64,000 nucleotides of DNA from Verrucomicrobiaceae bacterium UBA1938 (GTDB lineage: Bacteria; Verrucomicrobiota; Verrucomicrobiia; Verrucomicrobiales; Verrucomicrobiaceae): the NCBI GenBank assembly GCA_002336895.1, contig DDFC01000007.1, forward strand, positions 62,001 through 126,000, given 5' to 3'. Within the stretch, counting starts at the first letter, position 1, and each line of letters opens with the position of its first letter. Positions 41,601 to 49,274 of this stretch are shown piece by piece. The notes under the pieces are model-generated. The model was not told the DNA's origin. It saw nothing but the letters and a program-made list of their open reading frames with translations, and searched no databases. Position numbers and translations under genes: made by a program.

Positions 41601-41854
41601 TGCGCCTGCGGCCCATCCTGATGACCAGCTTTGCCTTCATCCTGGGCGTGCTGCCGCTGGTGCTGGCCACAGGTGCGGGCGCGGAGATGCGCCAGGCCCT
41701 TGGTACGGCGGTGTTCTTCGGCATGATCGGGGTCACGATCTTCGGCCTGCTGTTTACACCTGTGTTTTATGTTATCATCCGTGCCTTCGTGGAACGCCGC
41801 GAACGTCGCCTCCACTCAGCCGCTCCCGTCCCTGTGATTCATGAAGCCCACTAA
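38672..41854 (+). CDS. RND multidrug efflux transporter, HAE1 family (AcrB-like)
   Basis: The 1060-residue proton-driven pump has the AcrB layout. TM1 is preceded by MNFARFFVDRPIFAAVLSIVITLLG, then come two large periplasmic loops and twelve transmembrane helices. The proton-relay pair is visible in TM4 as GIVVDDAIVVVENVER. Family motifs include YPEVIPPTVVVSATYPGADA, NNLSLFGLVLAIGIVVDDAI and the second-half counterpart GLVVLVGLAAKNAILIVEFA. Porter-domain region TYQVTAQADAEYR is typical of drug-exporting HAE1 proteins rather than metal (HME) pumps. The final stop region overlaps the start of the outer-membrane channel gene by 14 bases. The substrates cannot be told from sequence. Confidence 0.95.
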   Translation: MNFARFFVDRPIFAAVLSIVITLLGVLAYVALPIAQYPEVIPPTVVVSATYPGADARTLAETVSTPLEQEINGVENMLYLSSSSTSDGKVQITVTFRLGSDLNEAQVLVQNRVNAAVSRLPEEVRRLGVNVNKRSPDLTLAAQFYSPDGSREVAYLSNYVTLQVQNEIARIPGVAEASSLGGLDYSMRIWLDPEKVASLGLTAGDVVRAIREQNVQVAAGSLGQPPASKDSEFQYTLTAPGRLKKAEEFGDIVLKTGTQGDVVRLANVARIELGSRDYSSRTYMDGYNAVSLRVFQLPGSNAIETADSVYRRLNQLKERFPPGVDYVINYDTTKFVRASIESVLHTLMEAVLLVVFVVIVFLQNWRASVIPLLAVPVSLIGTLAVMQWMGFSLNNLSLFGLVLAIGIVVDDAIVVVENVERNIALGLSPREAAVRAMNEVSGAVIAVALVLCAVFVPTAFISGITGQFYRQFALTIAVSTVISAFNSLTLSPALCALLLQPHGVKPDWFTRLLNALLGWFFAGFNRVFQFGSDLYASLVGKLIRLAVIVLIGYAGLIGLAGKLFKDVPAGFIPSQDMGYAIVLVQLPDGASFERTDTVVRRMDAMAREIPGVAHTFAISGYSSVLQANQPNVGAAFLVFDDFARRQSPELKGDGLLAVIRKKFSTIQEGRVLVLPPPPLRGLGNAGGFKIQVQDLNNAGLPALEAATQKLLAAAQQEPGLISLITGFRARTPQFKLEINRAQAKTMGVSLADLNEALQIYLGSVYVNDFNLFGRTYQVTAQADAEYRKDPTDVSRIKIRNQAGEMVPLAALVRVVKTGGADRVQRYNLYYSADINGNTLPGISSGQMIEKIERLAKEHLPVGFAIEWTDLTYQQILAGDTLIYIFPLCVIFVFLVLSAQYESWSLPMAIILIVPMCLLSAIGGVWLRAQDNNIFTQIGLVVLVGLAAKNAILIVEFAKQLQDTGMDRVKAAVEACRLRLRPILMTSFAFILGVLPLVLATGAGAEMRQALGTAVFFGMIGVTIFGLLFTPVFYVIIRAFVERRERRLHSAAPVPVIHEAH

Positions 41855-43238
41855 TTCATTCCTCCTCATCGCCTGTCTGGTTTCCAGCTGCAATGTGGGG
41901 CCTAAGTTTGTCAAACCCCAGCCCAAGATGCCTGCGGACTATGCGTCACGTGGAAAGATGGAGCAGAAGGCTCAGGAGGTGGACGCAGCCTGGTGGCGCA
42001 AGCTCAACGACAGCACCCTGAACGAACTGGTGGCCCAGGCCGAGGTGCAGAACAAGGATCTGGCCGCCGGACGCGCCCGCCTGCTGGAGGCCCGCGCCCT
42101 GTGGCGTGAGTCACGCTTCAACTATGCGCCCACCGTCACCCTGGGCTCCACGTATGAAAACACCCGCAATGGAGCCACATCCTTCTCAGGCCTGCGCACG
42201 CGCGACTATGAGCTGTACCGCACAGGATTTGATGCGGACTGGGAGCTGGACTTTTTTGGTCGCATTCGCAATTCCGTGAAAGCCGCCAAGGCCAACTCAA
42301 GCGCCATGGACACCAACCTGCAGGACCTGCTGATCTCCCTGCAATCTGAGGTGGCCAGCAACTACATGGAACTGCGTGGGGCCCAGGCCCAGCTGACCGT
42401 GGCGAACGAAAACGCCAGCAATCAGCGTGATGCCCTTCATATTGCAGAAGCATCGCTCAAAGGCGGGCGTGGCACGCAGCTCGATGTCGCGCGCGCCAAC
42501 GCCCTGTGGAATGCCACCATGGCGCAGATCCCCACCTACCAGGAGAATGTGGCCAGATCGATCCACCGCATCGCCGTCCTGTGCGGGCAAAATCCATCTG
42601 AACTCCGCGCCAAACTGCAGGTGACCAAAAAACAGCCCGCAGTTCCGGCCCACATCGGCATCATCAAGCCGGCCGATCTGCTGCGCCGCCGCCCGGACAT
42701 CCGCACCGCCGAAAACATTCTGGCGGCGGAAACCGCACGCATCGGAGTTGCCGTCGCGGATTTGTTCCCCCGCGTCACATTCAACGGACGCATTGGCTTT
42801 GAAGCCGCCGCACTTGCCTATATGAGCGACCGTAACAACGCCGATGGTTACAGTTTTGGCCCCCGCATCACCTGGGCGGCATTCAATCTGGGCCGCGTCA
42901 GGCAGCAGATCGCCGCCGCCGGCAAGCGTGCGGACGCCGCCTTGGCCCGCTATGAGCAGACAGTGCTGCTGGCGCTCGAAGAGGCGGAAAACGCCCTGAC
43001 GGTTTATGATCGTGAACGCCTCCGCCTTCGCCATCTGGAAGCCTCCGCCGCCTCTGCCCGTGAAGCCGCCACCTTGGCGCGCAAACGCTACCAGGACGGT
43101 ATTGCCGACTTTCTGACAGTGCTGGATGCAGAGCGCATGGCGCTTGGCGCTCAGAATGACATCGTCGTGAGCCGCACACGCGTGGCCACAGCCTGGGTGA
43201 CGATTTACAAGGCCATGGGCGGCGGCTGGAACGGCTGA
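41841..43238 (+). CDS. Outer-membrane efflux channel lipoprotein (NodT/OprM family)
   Basis: The 465-residue product has a lipoprotein signal (SFLLIACLVSSCN) followed by NVGPKFVKPQPKMPADY, the normal OprM/NodT opening (VGPdYxxP). Two structural repeats of the TolC fold follow, each with long helices: WWRKLNDSTLNELVAQAEVQNKDL, FDADWELDFFGRIRN, and in the second half IGVAVADLFPRVTFNG with FGPRITWAAFNLGRVR. The C-terminal region RKRYQDGIADFLTVLDAER is also typical. It completes the tripartite pump with the two genes upstream. Its ATG lies within the end of the pump gene. Confidence 0.94.
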   Translation: MKPTNSFLLIACLVSSCNVGPKFVKPQPKMPADYASRGKMEQKAQEVDAAWWRKLNDSTLNELVAQAEVQNKDLAAGRARLLEARALWRESRFNYAPTVTLGSTYENTRNGATSFSGLRTRDYELYRTGFDADWELDFFGRIRNSVKAAKANSSAMDTNLQDLLISLQSEVASNYMELRGAQAQLTVANENASNQRDALHIAEASLKGGRGTQLDVARANALWNATMAQIPTYQENVARSIHRIAVLCGQNPSELRAKLQVTKKQPAVPAHIGIIKPADLLRRRPDIRTAENILAAETARIGVAVADLFPRVTFNGRIGFEAAALAYMSDRNNADGYSFGPRITWAAFNLGRVRQQIAAAGKRADAALARYEQTVLLALEEAENALTVYDRERLRLRHLEASAASAREAATLARKRYQDGIADFLTVLDAERMALGAQNDIVVSRTRVATAWVTIYKAMGGGWNG

Positions 43239-43315
43239 GCTGGTGTATCGGCCCGCTCAGAGATGACCGGGCTAGTTCACTTCCTCAAAAACCTGCGAGC
43301 ACGAGCCGGCCAGCT

Positions 43316-44242
43316 TTATGGGCCAACCATCAGCAGCTGGCCTTCGCTTTTCGGCACGCCACCTTTCTTCTCAACACTGAGAGCAAATTTTGCCTCTCCC
43401 GTCACGGCTTCGACGGGTTTGAAAACGGTCTTAACAGATCCTTTGGGATCTACGGTCACGACGCCGGCGCTGACTGGATCAGGCTTGCCGGGATCCACGA
43501 CCCAGAGCTGGTAATCTTTGTCAGACTCCACGCGGGGCATCTTGTCGAGCACAAGCACGCCCTGGCTGCGCTTCTGGTCCCAGACCACCAGCATCTCGCT
43601 GCGGCGGTATTCCCAGACCTTGCTCTGAAGTGTGGCGATCTGGAGCTGGGATTCCTGCTCCTGCTTTTTCAGTGCATCCAGATCAGCGGTGAGCCTGGCA
43701 ATCTGAGCGCTGGCATCGGTTTCACGCTTGCGAAGCGAGTCGATCTCATCCTGAAGCGCCTTTTTCTGCGCCTCGTATTCATCACGGCGTCTTTTGAGTT
43801 CCTCCTCCAGCGTACGTGCCTTGGCTTTGCCATCGTCCACCACAGGTGTGACGGGATTGGCAGGAGGCGCGATCGCGCGCGATGCTGCCGCAAGCTGCTC
43901 TGTCATGCCAGCACGCTCATTCCAGAGCCAAATCGAGGCCAGGGCAAAACTGGCGGCCAGCGCCCAGCCCGCGCCACCAACGATGGCTCCACGAGACAGG
44001 CCCATGCCCTTGACTCCTTTGACACGCATTTTGGCACGGATGCGCTTCTTCATGTCGGAAGGAGGCTCCGTCGGCTTGATAAGATAGCCCAGTTCAGCAG
44101 CGGTGATGTCGAGTTCGAGACCAAGCGTGCGCAGGTCTTTGTCACGCGCCACGGTGCCGTCCAGAGTACGCTTTTCGTCGCTCTCCAGCATGCCGAGAGC
44201 ATTCATGGCGGCCAGTTCTTCAAATCGTTCCTGTTCCATCAT
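43316..44242 (-). CDS. Anti-sigma factor, RskA-type, with an extra periplasmic coiled coil
   Basis: The 308-residue protein has a cytoplasmic sigma-binding region (RFEELAAMNALGMLESDEKRTLDG, about 5-75), a transmembrane helix at about 86-107 (IVGGAGWALAASFALASIWLW), a long periplasmic coiled coil at about 140-210, and a C-terminal RskA domain at 215-308 (LVLDKMPRVESDKDYQLWVVD ... FALSVEKKGGVPKSEG). RskA proteins hold an ECF sigma factor at the membrane until proteolysis frees it. The coiled coil between the membrane and the RskA domain is longer than in standard RskA and might mediate dimerisation or reach toward the wall. Its start overlaps the sigma gene stop, the normal pairing. Confidence 0.85.
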   Translation of the reverse strand: MMEQERFEELAAMNALGMLESDEKRTLDGTVARDKDLRTLGLELDITAAELGYLIKPTEPPSDMKKRIRAKMRVKGVKGMGLSRGAIVGGAGWALAASFALASIWLWNERAGMTEQLAAASRAIAPPANPVTPVVDDGKAKARTLEEELKRRRDEYEAQKKALQDEIDSLRKRETDASAQIARLTADLDALKKQEQESQLQIATLQSKVWEYRRSEMLVVWDQKRSQGVLVLDKMPRVESDKDYQLWVVDPGKPDPVSAGVVTVDPKGSVKTVFKPVEAVTGEAKFALSVEKKGGVPKSEGQLLMVGP

Positions 44243-44802
44243 GCCCCTCCTTTCAAAAGATCACGCAGGCGCAGAAGCCCGCGGCGAATGTTGGTCTTTA
44301 CGGTGCCAAGCGGCATGCCGAGTGATTCAGCGATCACATGGTGAGTGAGTCCCTTGAGAAAGGCGCATTCGATGAGCTGACGCTGTTCCTTGGGCAGTTC
44401 ATTCAGCGCCCGACTCACCGCCTCGCCACGCTCTGCATCCTGCATGGCTTCGTCTGCAGACGGGGAGGAGCTGCGGAGAGTGGTCTGCTCCAGCACCGCA
44501 CCGTCCACTAGGCGGTTCCTGCGGCCCAGCATGCGCATGCGGTCGATCGCCTTATGACGGAAGAGCATCACCGCCCAGGTGAAGGCCTTGCTGCGCTCAG
44601 GATCGAAGCTGGGAGCACGCTCCCAGAGCTGCACAAAACCCTCCTGCAGCACCTCTTCTGCCTCCTTTTCATCATAGAGCATCTGACGCAGAAGGCCGAA
44701 AAGGCGGGGTGCCAGCCTGTCGTAGAGCTGGTCAAACGCGCGCGCGTCCCCGCGTCCAGCACGCTGGAGCAGCTCTTCTTCGCTGAGTTCTGGTTGGCTC
44801 AT
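44239..44802 (-). CDS. ECF-type RNA polymerase sigma factor (SigK-like)
   Basis: The ATG at 44802 gives 187 residues starting MSQPELSEEELLQRAGRGDARAFDQLYDRL. Sigma region 2 includes LFGLLRQMLYDEKEAEEVLQEGFVQLWERA and the promoter-melting helix KAFTWAVMLFRHKAIDRMRMLGRR. Region 4 is LPKEQRQLIECAFLKGLTHHVIAESLGMPLGTVKTNIRRGLLRLRDLL with its HTH. The arrangement with an RskA-type anti-sigma, 4-base overlapping, matches the SigK/RskA group. A longer start at 44874 (or 44823) is possible but the extra residues look non-coding. The gene probably directs its own operon, but I could not find a convincing ECF promoter. Confidence 0.92.
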   Translation of the reverse strand: MSQPELSEEELLQRAGRGDARAFDQLYDRLAPRLFGLLRQMLYDEKEAEEVLQEGFVQLWERAPSFDPERSKAFTWAVMLFRHKAIDRMRMLGRRNRLVDGAVLEQTTLRSSSPSADEAMQDAERGEAVSRALNELPKEQRQLIECAFLKGLTHHVIAESLGMPLGTVKTNIRRGLLRLRDLLKGGA

Positions 44803-44917
44803 GGGGGGGTGGCACGCTGGCATAGCCGGATGGGCTGCCGAGCGCGGATTCCATGCCAGAGCTATTGCAGTCACACAAGTTTTTGCGTCATGAAAGACGC
44901 GCCGGATTCAAAAAAAG

Positions 44918-47900
44918 TCACTTTATGTCCACCAGCCGGCAATTCCGGGTGAAGAGCAGGGACGACTCGATCTTGTCAGGTGACACCCCTGTCAGACGAG
45001 TCAGCGCCTGACGGTAGAGTAGAATTTGCGGGCGATAACCCGCAGTTTTTTCCTCCAATGCCGCCTCATCTGGCACCTCATCTGTTTTAAAATCAATCAG
45101 TCGTACGGAGTCTTGCTTGACGATGACCCGGTCAAATACACCACTGATCCAGTTTCCTTCATGGATCAGATCGAAGGGCTTTTCGCGCCACGCGGCGCCC
45201 CCGGCTTCCGGCCGGCCAAAGGCATACAATGCAGCAGCGGACTGCAGGACAGCACGCACCATGGCCAGCGCTGCTGCCTCCACCGCCTCTCCGCGCAGGA
45301 GACCGGACTCCCGCCAGCGGGACTCCAGGGTTTCCATGCTGAACCCAGCGCCCCACCATTCCACGTGGGAAAAGAGTTCATGCACCAGGTTTCCCAGCCG
45401 ACGGCCGGGTTCGCGATCCGCGCTGAAGAGCATGGAGCCCTTCACCTGAAAGTCTTCCTCGCCGGAGGGCGTCACCCGTCGGGCCAGAGGCTGATGCTCC
45501 CGCAGCAGCTCGCCCAGCGATATCTTTGCCAACGCCACCTCGGGCGGTCTGGGGGCCAGGCTGGGCAGATGGGAATACCACTGCGGATCCCCCGTCTGCC
45601 ACTCGGTCAGATAGGACTCCGAAGCCTCCCCTTCCACCTCCACTCCCAGCATCCGACGAACGAACTGCGCCTCCTTCATCGTCGGCTCTTTGGTCTTGGG
45701 TGGCGGCTCGGCGATCAGATAGAGGCCGCGTTTTGCACGTGTCATAGCCACGTAGAGGCGGCAGAGAGACTCAAATCCCGCCCGCTGCTTGGCCGTGTCC
45801 TGCTCCTGCTTCAATGCCTCATGAAATGGGGCAAAAATGCGCGGGGGCTCCTGCAGCACCCAGGAAACCCCTCCCAGCGCGTCCCGGCTTACAAGCAGCG
45901 AGCGCGAACGCACGTGACTCATCGCGTCTCCGTCCAGATCCGGCAGAATGACCACGTCAAACTCCAGCCCCTTGGCCTTGTGCACCGTCATCACCTGCAC
46001 CGCATTGGCCGCACCACGCACCTGCACCGGCATCTCACGCACATGCTGCAGAAAAGCATCCATGTCTCTTGAGCCGCCCGCGTCGAAGACGGCGGCCATT
46101 TCGCCAAACTGCCGCAGCCGCAGCTCGTGAAATACATCCATTTCAGGAAACACCGCGCGCACGCACTCGGCCCACACCTCCACAAAACCGACAAAGCCAT
46201 GCTCCAAAATTCTGGACCGCACCTGCTGGCAGGTCCATTTCCAGCCCCGGCTGGGAAGTTCGATCTGCGGCCACAGAGGCGTCATTTTAAGATGCTCCAG
46301 CGCCAGCGTGTCCCCCGGATGCGCCGCCAGCTGCAGCAGCGAGAGCAGGGCCAGCGTAACGGCATTGTCCGTGGCAGGGTAGATCTGTGATTCGCAGACG
46401 ACTTCCATGCCTGTAGAGGCACGGAGTTCCTCAGCGATGGCGTTGGCGCTTTTGTTTCCCCGCACCAAAACAGCACATGTCAGGCCGCGTTCCAGAGGCC
46501 GTATTTCGTTCAGCAGCGCAGTGACCGCAGGCGTGGTGTCAGTGCTGCGCCGCCCCTCTTCATTCAGCACACTGAGCAGCGCCGCATGGCCTGTCACACT
46601 CTTGTTTCTATCTGCCGCCTGATGCTTCTCGAAGGCAAACCCGGTGGTGCATCCAGGCAGCAGCGCCTCGATTCCAGCCACATTTTCAAAGACTGCATTC
46701 ACCGCCTCCAGCACCGCAGGCGCGCTGCGGAATGACTTGCTGAGAGTCTGCGGCTCCAGTCCATCCCCACCCTCGCCCGGCCACTGTCGCAGCACGTCGT
46801 CAAAAAGGCCCGGCTCCGCCTGACGCCAGAGATAGATGGACTGCTTGGGATCTCCCACAGCATAGAAGCTGCGCCGCCCGGTGTCATCTTGCATGACCTC
46901 GTCCACCAGCCCGCTGACGACGTTCCACTGCACCCGGCTGGTGTCCTGAAACTCGTCAAAGAGCCAGTGGTCATAGCGGCCATCCAGTCTGAACCACAGA
47001 TCCGCGCTCTCGCCATCCGCCCACTCCGCCCCGTCCACAGAGGCGGCCGCCAGAAGACGCTGCACATCGGCAAAGGACAGCCTGCCCCGTGCGCGCACCC
47101 GCCGTGAATACTCGGCCTCGTATATGCACATCAACGCGGCCATGCCCCGCGTGCGCTGCGCCCGGCAGTCAAGCTCCTGCAGCAGCAGCATCCCAGCTAC
47201 ACGCGCCCAGGCGCGCGCCACCTCGCCGCTGAGTTCCGTCTTCTTTCCCCGCGCCCAGCCAATGTCAGCCCTGCCAGCCTTTAGTTCAGGCCAGATGGCA
47301 GCCGTTTTTTCCAGGAAATACTTCACTCGCAGTGGCAGCGTGGCTCCGGGTTCCCACGTGGAAGCTTGAGCAATGAACTGATCGAAAAAGTCTCTCCCTT
47401 CGTCCGTTCGAGGCACAAAGCGATCCTGCAAGGCCTGTAGCGCCTCCCCCAAAGCTCCGCTGACCTCTCTTTCCAGTCCAGGCAGCGCCCCCCAGCGGGA
47501 GCCATCCCCGCTGTCCAGCCATGTGGCGTGATGATCATCGATCCAGGACTCCAGACTGCCTGCGGCACTGCGCTCCTCAATGCCAAAAGTGGCCTGCTTG
47601 AAGCCCTCCAGCAGCGCCCGGCCCGCCTGATCATCCCTTGAAGAATGAATCTGCTCCAGCAGGGCATCCAGCGCCTCACGCCGGGCCTGCGCCGCTTCAT
47701 TCTCCGCCATCACGGTGGCTCCCAAAGGCAGCCCCAGCTCCAGGGGAAAACAGGCCGTGATGCTGGAAAAAAAGCTGTCCATCGTCCCCAGCCTCAGCCG
47801 GTGCAGCCGCTGCGTGACTCTGCGAAGCAGGACCGAAAAATCAGGCCAGTCGGACGGCAGAGGCTCCATGCCAGAGAGATAAGGCCCAGCATCTCCGGGT

Positions 47901-48094
47901 TGCTGGGAAAGCACAGACAGCCTCTGAAGAATCCGCTGAAAAAACTCCCCCGCCGCCTTGCGGGTAAAGGTCATGGCCGCAATGCTCTCCGGCGGCTGCC
48001 CGAGCGTGAGCAGATGCAGATGCCGCCTCACCAGCTGGTAGGTCTTACCGGAGCCGGCAGAGGCGGAAACAAGGATGTGACGAAGACGGCTCAA
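44918..48094 (-). CDS. UvrD/Rep-family helicase-nuclease, AddA/RecB-like
   Basis: The frame is open to 48211, but residues before the helicase start look non-coding and would overlap the neighbouring transporter. I choose the TTG at 48094 (MSRLRHILVSASAGSGKT), giving 1058 residues. Superfamily 1 motifs are in order: Walker A SASAGSGKT (10-18), Ia AAMTFTRKAAGEF, motif II WLFDEFQDTSRVQW, motif III GDPKQSIYLWR, motif V VMTVHKAKGLEFDVVILPD and motif VI LYVAMTRAKRGLYLI. At the C-terminus a PD-(D/E)XK nuclease appears as SGVFDRVIVKQDSVRLIDFKTDE followed by QILLYRQAL. This is the AddA/RecB pattern for processing double-strand breaks. No AddB or RecC gene is next to it; the gene beyond is a transporter. 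Confidence 0.85.
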   Translation of the reverse strand: MSRLRHILVSASAGSGKTYQLVRRHLHLLTLGQPPESIAAMTFTRKAAGEFFQRILQRLSVLSQQPGDAGPYLSGMEPLPSDWPDFSVLLRRVTQRLHRLRLGTMDSFFSSITACFPLELGLPLGATVMAENEAAQARREALDALLEQIHSSRDDQAGRALLEGFKQATFGIEERSAAGSLESWIDDHHATWLDSGDGSRWGALPGLEREVSGALGEALQALQDRFVPRTDEGRDFFDQFIAQASTWEPGATLPLRVKYFLEKTAAIWPELKAGRADIGWARGKKTELSGEVARAWARVAGMLLLQELDCRAQRTRGMAALMCIYEAEYSRRVRARGRLSFADVQRLLAAASVDGAEWADGESADLWFRLDGRYDHWLFDEFQDTSRVQWNVVSGLVDEVMQDDTGRRSFYAVGDPKQSIYLWRQAEPGLFDDVLRQWPGEGGDGLEPQTLSKSFRSAPAVLEAVNAVFENVAGIEALLPGCTTGFAFEKHQAADRNKSVTGHAALLSVLNEEGRRSTDTTPAVTALLNEIRPLERGLTCAVLVRGNKSANAIAEELRASTGMEVVCESQIYPATDNAVTLALLSLLQLAAHPGDTLALEHLKMTPLWPQIELPSRGWKWTCQQVRSRILEHGFVGFVEVWAECVRAVFPEMDVFHELRLRQFGEMAAVFDAGGSRDMDAFLQHVREMPVQVRGAANAVQVMTVHKAKGLEFDVVILPDLDGDAMSHVRSRSLLVSRDALGGVSWVLQEPPRIFAPFHEALKQEQDTAKQRAGFESLCRLYVAMTRAKRGLYLIAEPPPKTKEPTMKEAQFVRRMLGVEVEGEASESYLTEWQTGDPQWYSHLPSLAPRPPEVALAKISLGELLREHQPLARRVTPSGEEDFQVKGSMLFSADREPGRRLGNLVHELFSHVEWWGAGFSMETLESRWRESGLLRGEAVEAAALAMVRAVLQSAAALYAFGRPEAGGAAWREKPFDLIHEGNWISGVFDRVIVKQDSVRLIDFKTDEVPDEAALEEKTAGYRPQILLYRQALTRLTGVSPDKIESSLLFTRNCRLVDIK

Positions 48095-48140
48095 GCGGGT
48101 GAATGATGCAAGCCCACAGGCCGCGCCATGTCCAGCATTC

Positions 48141-49022
48141 TCACCTCTCCACCCAGCGCCGGATCCAGGGCAGCGCCAGCACCACGGCAATGATGACGAC
48201 AGCTCCGGCATAGAACCCCGAACTCATGAACTCCGAGCGCCCAAAGATCAGTGCTGCCAGCACGATGCCATAGACCGGCTCCATATTGTAAACCACGTTC
48301 ACGGTAAAAACGCTGACACGGCGCAGCACATCCATAAAAGCGGCATAAGCGGCCGCAGTGCAGATCAGCCCCAGCACAGCCACCCAGATCACCGAAGAGC
48401 CTTGAGGCATGGCAGGCAAATGCCCACCCTCCAGCCATGGACGCGACATGACCGCCGCCGCACAGGCACCAGCCATCTGATAGGTGCCAATGACGCTCCA
48501 GTGCACATCCCGGGCCACCTGCTGCTTGCTCATCGTGGCAAAGAAAGCGGCCAGCACTGCAGCGGCAATGGCCACCGAGAAGCCCTGCCAGTAGCGAAAC
48601 TCCACCTGATAGATGGACCACACCGCCCCGACCATGACCGCCCCCACCACGAGTTCCGCCAGTCGCCAGCGCCTGCTCCCATCAATGAGCGGCTCGATCA
48701 ATGAGCACCAAAGCATGGCCGTGGGCATGGCCGCGAGACACACCGAGGCCGTGGCCAGCCGCGCCGACCAGAAGAATAAAACCCAGTGCAACCCGAGAAC
48801 GCCCCCCACGCTGAGCATGGCCGCTGCTTTTTTCAGGGGCACTATCAGCCCATGCCCGCAAACTCCGGCCACTCCCACGAAACAAACCACCGCCAGTACT
48901 GTGCGCCAGACCACTACATCCACGGGCGGCAGGGCGATCAACTTGCCCAGAATAGCCGTAAGCCCCCAGGCCAGCACGACAAGGTGCAGCTGTACGTAAT
49001 TGCGCAAATGAAGGCGGATCAT
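48141..49022 (-). CDS. EamA/DMT-family transporter
   Basis: The 293-residue protein is almost wholly hydrophobic with about ten transmembrane helices in two EamA halves. The first half opens with LHLVVLAWGLTAILGKLIALPPVDVVVWRT and contains GLHWVLFFWSARLATASVCLA. The second opens near YWQGFSVAIAAAVLAAFFA and ends in VYNMEPVYGIVLAALIFGRSEFMSSGFYAGAVVIIAVVLA. The EPVYG motif is a common mark of DMT exporters. Such proteins export amino acids, purines or other metabolites; the substrate is not indicated. It lies 46 bases upstream of the helicase start on the same strand and is divergent from bamA. Confidence 0.88.
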   Translation of the reverse strand: MIRLHLRNYVQLHLVVLAWGLTAILGKLIALPPVDVVVWRTVLAVVCFVGVAGVCGHGLIVPLKKAAAMLSVGGVLGLHWVLFFWSARLATASVCLAAMPTAMLWCSLIEPLIDGSRRWRLAELVVGAVMVGAVWSIYQVEFRYWQGFSVAIAAAVLAAFFATMSKQQVARDVHWSVIGTYQMAGACAAAVMSRPWLEGGHLPAMPQGSSVIWVAVLGLICTAAAYAAFMDVLRRVSVFTVNVVYNMEPVYGIVLAALIFGRSEFMSSGFYAGAVVIIAVVLALPWIRRWVER

Positions 49023-49274
49023 GGCTGGTGACGAAATTGTTTCTTCGGCGGCGAGACAGCGTAAAGCTCGTAATTACCCGGCTTCACGCAGGACAAAATC
49101 CGCCATTACCCCCTGGCTGTGCATTCGCCATGCGCAAAATTTGGCAAGAACCTCCCTAGAACTTACGCCTTGACGTGGAGCACTGTGGAAGCAGTACTGC
49201 GTGCTTGTCGTGCCCCCGTTTGGGCAGGCCTTGCCGCCCAGTTTGTTTTTGTCCTGCACATTTTGTTTCTGCCT

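Noticed and set aside
39818..41815. 665-codon open frame on the minus strand opposite the RND pump gene
   Set aside because: It is a shadow of the pump's codon bias in GC-rich DNA; the plus-strand protein has full family motifs and the antisense product has none.
49119..49274. 52-codon extension of bamA
   Set aside because: The extra residues precede a normal signal peptide and lack conservation features; the ATG at 49275 or 49296 fits better.
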